DNA of 64,000 nucleotides, taken from assembly GCA_949296365.1 (NCBI GenBank), contig CASFPZ010000007.1, positions 1 to 64,000 on the forward strand, written 5' to 3'. The notes under the pieces are model-generated. The model was not told the DNA's origin, did no database searches, and saw nothing but the letters and a program-made list of their open reading frames with translations. Position numbers and translations under genes: made by a program. This document shows positions 25,940-34,100 of the stretch, piece after piece. This DNA comes from an uncultured Akkermansia sp. (lineage in GTDB: Bacteria; Verrucomicrobiota; Verrucomicrobiia; Verrucomicrobiales; Akkermansiaceae). Positions within the stretch are counted from its first letter, which is position 1, and every line of letters begins with the position of its first letter.

Positions 25940-27229
25940 ATGAAACATAACATGATGACCAAAAACACCTTGTTATCACTGACTTGCGGTACCTTGTTCC
26001 TGACTGGTGGGGCGTGGGCCAATTCTGCCCCCAATTCTCTTACCGATCAGGAAAAAGCCGATGGTTGGAAGCTCCTCTTCGACGGTAAAACCCTCGATGG
26101 CTGGAAAGACTATAATGGCAACAAACTCACGGTGCCGTGGCATGTTGTCGATGGTTGTATCCAGGCTAAAGGCACAGGTAGCGATGCAACCGGGTATATC
26201 GTCACAACCCAGGAATTCGAAAATTTCGAACTCTCGTGGGATTGGAAGCTTTCCAAGGGCGGTAATAGTGGCATGCTTTACCACGTTGTAGAAAACCCGA
26301 ACTTCAAGGTCCCTTATGTAACTGGACCGGAATACCAGTTGATTGACGAACCCAATTTCCCTGAACCTCTCGAAGAATGGCAAAAAACCGGTGTCGACTA
26401 CGCGATGCATTTGCCTGATCGTTCGAAAATGAAGGTGAACCCACACGGCGAATGGAACAACTCCAAAATTGTCTTTGACAATGGTCATGTCGAACATTGG
26501 TTGAATGGTCAAAAAATCCTCGAATTCGAAGCCTGGTCCAATGATTGGTTCGCCAAAAAGAACAGCGGTAAATGGAAAGGCGCCCCAGAATACGGTTTGG
26601 CTCGCAAGGGCGTAATTTGTTTGCAAGACCACGGATATCCTGCTTCGTTCCGCAATATCAAAATCAAAGAACTCCCCAGAAAACCTAGTAAGGAAATCTC
26701 TCTCTTCAATGGGAAAAACCTTGACGGATGGGAAGCCTATGGCACTGAAAAATGGTATGTCGAAAATGGAGAACTTGTCTGCGAAAACGGCAAAGACAAG
26801 GAATATGGATATCTGGCTACTCGTGAATACTTCGACGATTTCGATTTGTCTGTCGATTTTAAACAAGAAAACGATGGCAACTCCGGTGTCTTCATCCGTT
26901 CATTTATCGAAAGCGGGGTTAAGATTAATGGCTGGCAGGTTGAAATCGCTCCGCCTAATATGGACTCCGGCGGTATCTACGAATCCTATGGCCGAGGCTG
27001 GCTTGTCCAGATCCCCAAGGAAAAGGAAAATATCCTTAAATATGGCGAATGGAACACGATGCGTATCAAGGTTCAGGGCAACAACGTCCAAACCTGGCTT
27101 AATGGTCAACCGATGATTAATCTCAACGATGACAAGATCGGACGCGGCAAAGGTCGCATTGCTCTCCAGATTCATTCTGGGGGCGGTGTCAAGGTCCGCT
27201 GGAAAAACCTTAAAGTTACTCGCCTTTAA
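25940..27229 (+). CDS. Exported protein with two DUF1080 domains
   Basis: 429 residues with a signal peptide (MTKNTLLSLTCGTLFLTG, ending in AWA). Domain 1 (about 35-240) begins GWKLLFDGKTLDGWKDY and includes GNSGMLYHVVE and PEYQLIDEP. Domain 2 (about 250-429) begins EISLFNGKNLDGWEAYG and includes GNSGVFIRSF and GWQVEIAPP. Both match the DUF1080 / 3-keto-disaccharide hydrolase fold, so the gene is an internal duplication. It is the last gene of the four-gene operon, followed by a terminator. The likely role is hydrolysis, in the periplasm, of 3-keto-glycosides made by the exported oxidoreductase. Confidence 0.9.
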   Translation: MKHNMMTKNTLLSLTCGTLFLTGGAWANSAPNSLTDQEKADGWKLLFDGKTLDGWKDYNGNKLTVPWHVVDGCIQAKGTGSDATGYIVTTQEFENFELSWDWKLSKGGNSGMLYHVVENPNFKVPYVTGPEYQLIDEPNFPEPLEEWQKTGVDYAMHLPDRSKMKVNPHGEWNNSKIVFDNGHVEHWLNGQKILEFEAWSNDWFAKKNSGKWKGAPEYGLARKGVICLQDHGYPASFRNIKIKELPRKPSKEISLFNGKNLDGWEAYGTEKWYVENGELVCENGKDKEYGYLATREYFDDFDLSVDFKQENDGNSGVFIRSFIESGVKINGWQVEIAPPNMDSGGIYESYGRGWLVQIPKEKENILKYGEWNTMRIKVQGNNVQTWLNGQPMINLNDDKIGRGKGRIALQIHSGGGVKVRWKNLKVTRL

Positions 27230-27323
27230 TACGCTGTTTGTTCGTCTGCGCTGTGTTGCTCCTTCGCCATCTGACCTCAATCAGGAGTAACGGCCTGGCG
27301 ATTCGCTTTCTAAGCTGACTAAT

Positions 27324-27355
27324 GGCCTGGGTCTCGTTAAGAGCCCGGGCCTTTT
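27324..27355 (+). terminator. Terminator of the 3-keto-glycoside operon
   Basis: GC-rich stem: ggcctgggtctc pairs with gagcccgggcc (one bulge) around the loop gttaa, followed by TTTT. It lies about 95 bp after the last stop codon of the operon. Confidence 0.85.
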
Positions 27356-27495
27356 GACTTCCCATCAAGAGAATTCATGAAAATCCCCCTTTATGATTTG
27401 AGAGGCGGCCTGGAAGTCACAGTTGGCTCCGGGTTTGCCTCAAATCGATCAAAAAGTTCTTTTTCTTCCTCCTGTCAATAGGGATCATCTCAGAG

Positions 27496-27890
27496 CCATT
27501 AGTGTCCGGTAAAACTTTTGAGTAAGTCTCCCCTCAAGGTAGTTCTACTAAGAGAGAGTTGATGACCTTAAGACACCAGTTTTTGGAAGTCTTATTGTTA
27601 GCATTCTGTGCCTTGGTGCTGTAGCAGAGTTTCAAAAACGCGTAGAAGTTCTTTAGATCAGTTCCGTCGGTCAGGTTTGAGGCTCGTGCATGACGAGAAC
27701 TGTTTCACGTTTTCAAGGAACAAGAAAAGGTTTGGTTAAAACTACTTAAGAAATCGAGGAAGCCCCACCAGAAGTAACGTTTTTTTGATAGGGGGGGGTT
27801 ACTTTTTCACAAGGCTATCCGTAAAGTCCGTTTTATGGGCATTGCGGACGCTTCAATTTTGTCTTATTCGGTTTTGCCGGACACTAATGG
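27496..27890. mobile_element. 395-bp TIR-bearing element (MITE-like or internally deleted IS), dispersed repeat copy B
   Basis: The ends are 20-bp terminal inverted repeats: ccattagtgtccggtaaaac at 27496-27515 and its complement (one mismatch) at 27871-27890. The right half is homologous to repeat copies A (380-598) and C (1351-1416). The left half contains broken reading frames. One, with the segments LRHQFLEVLLLAFCALVL and QSFKN, resembles the N-terminal part of ISAs1-family transposases, but there are stops and shifts, and this is only suggestive. No obvious target-site duplication flanks it. No functional transposase is encoded. Confidence 0.8.
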
Positions 27891-28035
27891 TTAAAAATAC
27901 TTGCTGGAAATTAAGCACAATGAACTGTCTTCACATACGACAAACTATATTTGTTCCCCCCTCCTCATCTATTAAGACAACTCAAAAACAATAACCTCAC
28001 AAAAACAACCTAAAAACACTCTATCACAAAAAAAA

Positions 28036-28110
28036 TGGTACAGGGAGAGGGATTCGAACCCCCGACCAACTGCGTGTAAAACAGCCGCTCTACCACTGAG
28101 CTATCCCTGC
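28036..28110 (-). tRNA. tRNA-Val (anticodon UAC)
   Basis: On the minus strand the cloverleaf is complete. Acceptor GCAGGGA pairs with TCCCTGT (terminal G-U). The D arm is GCTC/GAGC. The anticodon arm has loop TTTACAC with anticodon TAC at positions 34-36. The T arm has GGGGG TTCGAAT CCCTC, and the CCA end is encoded. The 75-nt length is normal. It lies between two mobile-element relics. Confidence 0.95.
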
Positions 28111-28190
28111 ACTGAAATCATGAGGACGGACGGATTCTACAGAGAAGAAACGAGGATGGCAAGAGGAAAAAATGAAAAAATGGGTCTGTT

Positions 28191-28651
28191 GGCTCTGTTT
28201 CAAATCTGCTGGCCCCATCAAGGTCAGTTAGTATGCCCCTCAGTAGGTGACTCAACCCTTGCGAGAGTCGGGTTTGTGACTCATGTGCTCAATGCTAATA
28301 CCCGAGAACTGCTTGACATGGCTTGTGCTAGTTATGTGCTTAAAGAAGAGTTTCGCGAGATCTGGAATGCGCCCAATCCCAATGCAGGACAATGGCGGTT
28401 GAGCAAGTGACTGCGAATGGCACAAGCAAGTGGAATAGGGCCCTTAAAACGATTTGCCCAAGGGCTTCTCAAGAACCTCAAACCTCAAGGAAGTGGTTAA
28501 CTCGTTTCGCTATGGAGCCAACAAGGGCAAGATCGAGTCAGCTAATGCTACTCTATCTCGGATCCAATCCAAGGCCTGTGGACTCTTCAATGTCCCCTAT
28601 CTCTTCCTCAAACTTCGACAATGTTTTTACCAGCGGATTTGAAACAGACCC
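28191..28651 (+). mobile_element. ISL3-family insertion sequence remnant
   Basis: 461 bp bounded by 22-bp terminal inverted repeats: ggctctgtttcaaatctgct... at 28191-28212 and its near-complement at 28630-28651 (two mismatches). Between them only the 3' third of an ISL3-type transposase remains. Full-length ISL3 elements are about 1.3-1.5 kb, so most of the interior is deleted. No clear 8-bp target duplication is seen. Confidence 0.8.
28277..28645 (+). pseudogene. ISL3-type transposase, C-terminal fragment (frameshifted)
   Basis: The segment NTRELLDMACASYVLKEEFR, followed by EIWNAPNPNAGQWRLSK, resembles the region of ISL3 transposases that starts with a lysine/leucine-rich helix and ends in a W-rich stretch. 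A TGA stands where the family has a Trp or similar, translation resumes with LRMAQASGIGPLKRFAQGL, and then a frameshift leads to ANKGKIESANATLSRIQSKA and CGLFNVPYLFLKLRQ. This matches the conserved C-terminal block (SN..IEG.N..IK..KR.A.G..N). The 5' two thirds and the first catalytic aspartates are missing, so the gene is dead. Confidence 0.75.
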
Positions 28652-28680
28652 GATGAATCTCCTTTTTGTAACTCGCAGAT

Positions 28681-29499
28681 TCATACCTCATTGATATGAC
28701 GATAACAACGTGGTGTCATGCCAAATTTGTTTTTGAAAACATGGATGAAATAGGCCTGATCATTGAATCCGCATTTTAAAGCTATTTCTCCAACGGACAT
28801 GTTGGTTTCTCGAAGTAACGAACAGGCGTGGTCCATACGGATTTGACTAATAAATTGCTGAGGACTGACCCGAACGGATTCTTTGAATATCTTCGATAAC
28901 CGAGATCGATGAATTCCCATCATCTGAGCCATAGCGTTGACATTAAATTGAGAGTCAGACCAGTGTTGGTTGCAAATGGTCGTCATGCGAAGTATGAGGG
29001 TTTGATGCATGTCTTGCCGAAAGGGTTCCCGAATACTAGAAGCCGCTACGCATAAAATGTTGTATGCGATGGAACTGGCTTTCATTTCAGAAGTTTTGTC
29101 GTAGTTGGTAATGAGGCGACTTAAATTCTCGAAGTCTTCCTTTGGGACATTGCCTCCTTCATAACATCCAGCGCCAATGGCAAATCCTTGAAAGATGGAT
29201 TCGGCACAAGGGCCGTCGATGGTAAGCCACCGATATTCCCAAGTGGGAGAAGTTGCTTGGATTCGGTGGATCATCCCCGGTTCGTATAAGGCAATTTTCC
29301 CGGCTCCTAATTGGTAATCTTTTCCCCAGATTGTCAAAATCCCTTCTCCACGAATCCCCCAGAAGAGTTGGTAAAAATGCTTTTTGGTAACATCGTCTGC
29401 CCATGGGGCAGTAACTGAATAGTGTCCAACGCTTCGTGCTCCAAATGGAAGACCCTTACTTGGAACAAGCCGTGGCCTGAAAAAACGTTGCAGTTCCAT
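28681..29499 (-). CDS. AraC-family transcriptional regulator
   Basis: 272 residues. The N-terminal half is a cupin-type ligand-binding domain (YQLFWGIRGEGILTIWGKDY, then LGAGKIALYEPGMIHRIQA). The C-terminal 100 residues hold two helix-turn-helix motifs, the first around MAQMMGIHRSRLSKIFKE and the second around SVGEIALKCGFNDQAYFIHV, ending in FKNKFGMTPRCYR, the AraC signature. It is divergent from the GH2/uxaB/uxaA operon with 77 bp between start codons, so it almost certainly regulates that operon in response to a sugar, probably a uronic acid or a uronide. It abuts the ISL3 remnant at its 3' end without being interrupted. Confidence 0.93.
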   Translation of the reverse strand: MELQRFFRPRLVPSKGLPFGARSVGHYSVTAPWADDVTKKHFYQLFWGIRGEGILTIWGKDYQLGAGKIALYEPGMIHRIQATSPTWEYRWLTIDGPCAESIFQGFAIGAGCYEGGNVPKEDFENLSRLITNYDKTSEMKASSIAYNILCVAASSIREPFRQDMHQTLILRMTTICNQHWSDSQFNVNAMAQMMGIHRSRLSKIFKESVRVSPQQFISQIRMDHACSLLRETNMSVGEIALKCGFNDQAYFIHVFKNKFGMTPRCYRHINEV

Positions 29500-29576
29500 G
29501 GTGAGTCACATATTTCATATTTTTTATCACATCATTATTATTGTGAAAATGAAAAATTAGCGTATGAATCGATGGT
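29500..29576. promoter_or_regulatory. Divergent promoter region of AraC regulator and GH2 operon
   Basis: Only 77 AT-rich bp separate the two divergent start codons, so both promoters and any operator must lie here or in the coding ends. The sequence is rich in short A/T-tracts (tttcatattttttatcac), but no clear inverted repeat or -35/-10 pair stands out. Confidence 0.5.
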
Positions 29577-32522
29577 ATGGTATATTTTTTCGCGTTCCGA
29601 AGATTTAATGCTTTAAACCTCTGTCGTAAGTTTATCTTAGAGGTGTTAGCTTTGATGTTGTTGAATACTTCTGTGCAAGCATCCTATAAAAGTTTTGAAC
29701 TTCGGGCTGCTTCTAATGCTGAATCTGCTAATGGAGAAACTGATTTCAAAGGTCCAACTGCCGTGTTCTCGACAGATGACCGCATCCGATTCCTAAATGA
29801 TTACGCAACCTTTGCATCGCAGTATTTCGAAGATCCCGAACTGAATGACAAGGCGGTATCTGAAGAAGAAGTCACAAAATTTCTGAAAAATCTGAAACCA
29901 CAACCCCTCCCTGAAGTCCGAACGGTTTTGAATCTCAATTCCGGATGGAAAAAAATGCCGATTCCTTGTGAAAACATAGAAAGGCAAAGCCCGTTGCGAC
30001 ACCAGGCTGGAATAAATCTTTGCGACGGTTGGATTCGATTGCCTGCGGGGCAACACAATGTTGTTGGTTTCCATCAGGTACAAGCGGCTTGTTTTGAGTG
30101 TTCGTGGCAAATTCGTCCAACTACGAACCAAATTGTGCTAAAATGGGGTGGAAGAATCTTGCCATTTCCCGCAGCGACAAACGGGAGCTGGAATACATAC
30201 CGTATGCAAATTGATCGCAATGAGAAGAAGGCGGTGTTATCTTTCAATGGACACCAGGTGGCTGTTGTCGATTACCCCGGGCAAGGAGAGACAATTTCTG
30301 TAGAAACAGCAAAACCGATCGAGGTGACATCTATTGTGCTTATCGATTACCTGTCCAACAAAGACAAAAGTCTGGTTCAGGATGGAGAAATGACTTTGCG
30401 TTCATTGTCAGAGACTCGCCCTTATGTTGCCCGTGTGTTGATCGACGATTCTTTTCGGGCTCCTATTTCACGGAATTCTTGGCAATCTGAGAATTATAAT
30501 GACCAAAATTGGTTGTTGACGGATTTACCTTGTGTTCAAGGGGGATTTCGAGAAGCCGATCAAAACCTCTATCTGAGGAAGATGGTGGATCTTCCTCAGA
30601 TTCCAGAACGTGTCATTCTAGAGATGGAATCAGTAGATCCCTCGGGTGATCTTTGGGTTAATGGCCAACATGTTATTAGATTCAATGATCGAGATCCTAA
30701 ATGGCTTGATATTACTCCTTATGTGAAAACCGGGAAAAATATGTTGGCGTTGTTAGTTGATTCTAGACGAATTACGGAATTGGTGTCTCATTCGTCCTTC
30801 GACGATTCATTGGGGTGGTTCTGTGGACGGATGCGCCTTCACCTTGTACCTGGACGACAATTGATTTGCCGGACACTCGTTTCAACCCAGCAGTGGAATC
30901 CTAAATTGGGAACGGCTATCCAACATCATCGTGTGAGGTTGGATAACCAGTCGGATTCTTCGTTCGATGGAACCCTTGAAGTTCGATATTCTCCGTGGTT
31001 TCCAATGGAAGAAGGCTTAACTGTACAGCAACACCTCCCGGTCACTTTGGCTAAAAATTTTGAGTCTGAGCTAGAGTTTGACATGGTTTTGCCGGAAGCA
31101 CAGGTGTGGAGACCTGATTCTCCCCAGTTGTACAAGGTTCATCTATTGTTGAAGAATGCTTCTGGACATGTTTGTGATGACTTCGTGACAACAACAGGGG
31201 TGAGAACAATTGCTCAGAAACACGGAAAATTATTACTGAATGGCCAAGAAACTATATTAATTGGAGGGCAAACCATGGGATTTCGACCTGCCCCATTTAT
31301 TGAGAACTCAGCAAAATACAATCGCTGCGGTACAGAAAGAATGTTGATGACTGAGTTATTAACCATAAAGAAAATGGGAGGTAATTTGTTGAGAATTCAC
31401 AATCACATAGCCAATACTGGCCCAGATGGTTGTGGTGATCCGCGCATTGCTGAAATGGCTGATCAATTGGGGGTAGCCTTGTTTTGGGCGCTTCCGGGTT
31501 GGATTCGACAAGGCGATGAACGTAAGGCGGATGTGTTGCAGATGTGTAAACACATCCAGGCCCTTTACAATCATCCTGCAATCTTGAATTGGGAGGCTAG
31601 TAATCATCCCAATGCGTTCCCCAAAAAACAGGGTCCTTCCCGTACCAATGACTTTGTTCGTCGAGTGGTAAGAACGATCCTTCAATTCGATCAATCTCGT
31701 TTGATTACACCGACTACTTATTGGGGATGGACTGACTATGCTAATGACCTAGGGACGAAAGATCGTGAAGGACAGACAATCAAAGCCGTTCCGGAATATA
31801 CGCATCCTCTCGTGACTCGTGGTGCGCAGGATTCTATGACGGGGTATGGACGCGAATGGTCGAACCTCCGGTTGTGGCCTTATGGCATGGCCCAAAGTAC
31901 TCTCGACAACAAAATACGTGCCTGGATGAATTTTGAACACGAAGAATCGGCTGCACAACCCAATTGGAATTTGTCTCTGGGGTTTCCCTGGCACAAAGTT
32001 CGTTCATATGAAGCTTCCTATGAAAAAGGCAGTATCGGAAGACAGTTGTCAACTGATGAATGGCGTACGAGCCAAGCTTGGCAAGCTTTTAGCGCTTATG
32101 AATCAATGAAAAAACAACTAGCCTATGGAGTGGCGGCTTTTTCTTGGTGTACGATTGAAGGAGGGGCGAATAGCGGAACGTACGAAAAACCATTGCTCGA
32201 CCCGATGGGGCATGCCAAATTGGCCTGGCATATTCACAAGTTGGTGTCTCAACCTTTGTTTGCAGGGAGCGACAATGTCGATGTTGTCTATGGTCCCGGC
32301 GATAGCATTGTTCCCGTCGTGTTCTCAAAGGGTAAGTTATGTTCAGTCCGACTCTCGCTGAAGGTGAAATCCTTGACTGGGCAGGTTGTTGATTCGTATA
32401 CATTCAATAGAATAAAAATCGACGCTGGCGTTCGAACAACCAAATTGCCTGCTGTTCGCCCCAAGTTCCCGGCTGAAGGCAATTACATTATTGAGTACGA
32501 GGTGCAAAAGTTACAAGATTAA
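29577..32522 (+). CDS. Exported glycoside hydrolase family 2-like protein
   Basis: 981 residues with an N-terminal export signal (about residues 16-36, FILEVLALMLLNTSVQAS). The GH2 order is present: a jelly-roll sugar-binding domain (RKMVDLPQIPERVILEME, LWVNGQHVIRFNDRDP), an immunoglobulin-like domain, and a TIM barrel starting LLLNGQETILIGGQTMG. The barrel shows LLTIKKMGGNLLRIHNHI and NHPAILNWEASNHPN (666-679). In typical GH2 enzymes the latter ends W..GNE, with the acid/base Glu after Asn; here the Asn is followed by His (677), although a Glu is at 673. A possible nucleophile is in MNFEHEES. An additional N-terminal region of about 100 residues is unassigned. The neighbours uxaB and uxaA suggest that it releases a hexuronic acid. 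Confidence 0.85.
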   Translation: MVYFFAFRRFNALNLCRKFILEVLALMLLNTSVQASYKSFELRAASNAESANGETDFKGPTAVFSTDDRIRFLNDYATFASQYFEDPELNDKAVSEEEVTKFLKNLKPQPLPEVRTVLNLNSGWKKMPIPCENIERQSPLRHQAGINLCDGWIRLPAGQHNVVGFHQVQAACFECSWQIRPTTNQIVLKWGGRILPFPAATNGSWNTYRMQIDRNEKKAVLSFNGHQVAVVDYPGQGETISVETAKPIEVTSIVLIDYLSNKDKSLVQDGEMTLRSLSETRPYVARVLIDDSFRAPISRNSWQSENYNDQNWLLTDLPCVQGGFREADQNLYLRKMVDLPQIPERVILEMESVDPSGDLWVNGQHVIRFNDRDPKWLDITPYVKTGKNMLALLVDSRRITELVSHSSFDDSLGWFCGRMRLHLVPGRQLICRTLVSTQQWNPKLGTAIQHHRVRLDNQSDSSFDGTLEVRYSPWFPMEEGLTVQQHLPVTLAKNFESELEFDMVLPEAQVWRPDSPQLYKVHLLLKNASGHVCDDFVTTTGVRTIAQKHGKLLLNGQETILIGGQTMGFRPAPFIENSAKYNRCGTERMLMTELLTIKKMGGNLLRIHNHIANTGPDGCGDPRIAEMADQLGVALFWALPGWIRQGDERKADVLQMCKHIQALYNHPAILNWEASNHPNAFPKKQGPSRTNDFVRRVVRTILQFDQSRLITPTTYWGWTDYANDLGTKDREGQTIKAVPEYTHPLVTRGAQDSMTGYGREWSNLRLWPYGMAQSTLDNKIRAWMNFEHEESAAQPNWNLSLGFPWHKVRSYEASYEKGSIGRQLSTDEWRTSQAWQAFSAYESMKKQLAYGVAAFSWCTIEGGANSGTYEKPLLDPMGHAKLAWHIHKLVSQPLFAGSDNVDVVYGPGDSIVPVVFSKGKLCSVRLSLKVKSLTGQVVDSYTFNRIKIDAGVRTTKLPAVRPKFPAEGNYIIEYEVQKLQD

Positions 32523-32568
32523 TAGCCCATCGTATTCTCCTGTGTTTCTTAAAAATGTGCTTTTATCC

Positions 32569-34005
32569 ATGAAACGTCTCAATTACAGGAACATGCGTCA
32601 ACTCGGACAAGGTGGGGCTTGTGTTGTACCATGTCGGGCAATCCAGTTTGGAGAAGGGAATTTTATCCGTGCATTTATTGAACCTATGCTGCAGGTGTTG
32701 GCAGACAAGGGATATTTTGATGGATCGGTTGTGATAATTAAACCGCGGACGGGGAATAATGTGGTTTTCCGGGAACAAGACGGACTGTATACGTTGATCG
32801 AACGCGGTATCGAACAAGGTCAAACTGTCTCAAGAACCCGCCTCATCAAAATTGTTTCCCAATGTCTCCAACCTGAGTCACAAGGGAAAGAATTCCTGGA
32901 ACTATCGCATGTCCCTTCGTGTCGGTTTGTGTTTAGTAATACTACGGAATCGGGATTGAGGTATGGCAATGAATCTTGGGATGGCTCCTCCTTGCCTAAA
33001 TCTTTTCCGGCTCGGTTGACTGTATGGTTGTTCGAACGTTTCAAACATTTCCAAGGAGCTACCGATAAGGGAATGGTGATGATCCCTTGTGAATTGGTCT
33101 ATGCCAATGGTGAGGTCTTGCGCTCGATTGTCAAACATCATGCTGAAGATTGGAAGTTACCCGTAGATTTCTTGTTCTGGCTTGAGCATTGTTGCCGATG
33201 GATTAATACCCTTGTCGATCGCATTGTACCTGGTTTCCCTTATGGAGAGGAGGAAGTTCTGTGGAACCAATTGGGATATGAAGATCGTTTGATGGTTTCT
33301 ACCGAGCCTTATAGTGAGTTCGTGTTGGAATCTTCAGGTGATTTGGAGAACGAGCTACCATTTCAAAAATGCGGTTTGCCGGTTGTGTACGCCGATAATT
33401 TGACTCCTTGGTATTTACGGAAAATTCGCTTACTCAATGCCTTACACACTAGTTGTGTTCCGTTGGGGCGTCTTTTAGGTTTCGTAGACATTCGCGGGAT
33501 GATGCTGGATGCTCAAATATTTGGATATATGAAATCGGTACTTGAAGAAGAACTTCTCCCATCGTTGGATCCTTTGCCGCCTTATGCCCAAATGTTTGCC
33601 AGTAAAGTTCTCGAACGGTTCTGTAATCCTTTTAGTGTTCATCGATTAACTTCAATTACGCTTAATTGCATTGATAAATGGAATGAGCGAGTTCTACCAG
33701 CAATATTAGATTATAGGCGGCTCTTGCATAATGTTCCTGTGCGCCTGGCTCGTTCTTGGGCAGCTATGGTGACGATGTACTGGAATTTGCCTGTGGAAGA
33801 TTCCCTAGACAAAATCCAGCGTATTCGGGCTTATCAGACTGGCATTGAACAGGGGGGAGTTCTCTCGAATAGTATGTATCAGTTACTTGCAGATCGTAAT
33901 TTGTGGAAAGAAGACTTGTGCCAATTCCCAGATCTTGTTGAATCTTTGCAATTTAGCATGGAGGAATTCTTACATGGTGATTTTTTATTTAAATTTTGCA
34001 AATAA
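32569..34005 (+). CDS. uxaB: Tagaturonate reductase (altronate oxidoreductase)
   Basis: NADH-dependent reductase of the mannitol dehydrogenase family that turns tagaturonate into altronate in galacturonate catabolism. The ATG at 32569 gives 478 residues, near the usual UxaB size; the open frame upstream overlaps the GH2 gene and is not needed. The N-terminal segment IQFGEGNFIRAFIEPMLQVL is the dinucleotide-binding start of the family. MVMIPCELVYANGEVL, followed by the WYLRKIRLLNALHT segment with the catalytic lysine, matches the family active site. The UxaB versus mannonate or mannitol enzyme decision rests on the adjacent altronate dehydratase and the overall resemblance. It is in the second position of the uronate operon. 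Confidence 0.88.
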   Translation: MKRLNYRNMRQLGQGGACVVPCRAIQFGEGNFIRAFIEPMLQVLADKGYFDGSVVIIKPRTGNNVVFREQDGLYTLIERGIEQGQTVSRTRLIKIVSQCLQPESQGKEFLELSHVPSCRFVFSNTTESGLRYGNESWDGSSLPKSFPARLTVWLFERFKHFQGATDKGMVMIPCELVYANGEVLRSIVKHHAEDWKLPVDFLFWLEHCCRWINTLVDRIVPGFPYGEEEVLWNQLGYEDRLMVSTEPYSEFVLESSGDLENELPFQKCGLPVVYADNLTPWYLRKIRLLNALHTSCVPLGRLLGFVDIRGMMLDAQIFGYMKSVLEEELLPSLDPLPPYAQMFASKVLERFCNPFSVHRLTSITLNCIDKWNERVLPAILDYRRLLHNVPVRLARSWAAMVTMYWNLPVEDSLDKIQRIRAYQTGIEQGGVLSNSMYQLLADRNLWKEDLCQFPDLVESLQFSMEEFLHGDFLFKFCK

Positions 34006-34100
34006 TTTGGAACAACAGAAATTTTTCGGGAAAATAGGAATCATGTATATAACTTGATCATATTTTCCGGGTATTTGTAAAACCTGAAAATTTTATTTTG

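Noticed and set aside
25976-26866. 296-codon minus-strand open frame
   Set aside because: Fully antisense to the double-DUF1080 gene. No family match, low-complexity Phe/Ile-rich translation; a shadow frame.
27785-27994. 69-codon plus-strand open frame starting inside the TIR element
   Set aside because: It runs out of the element across its right terminal repeat and has no export signal, repeat or domain. Chance frame.
28036-28110. tRNA gene as an attachment site for an integrated island
   Set aside because: No repeat of the tRNA 3' end is found in the window and no integrase lies nearby. The adjacent elements are IS-type relics that do not need an att site.
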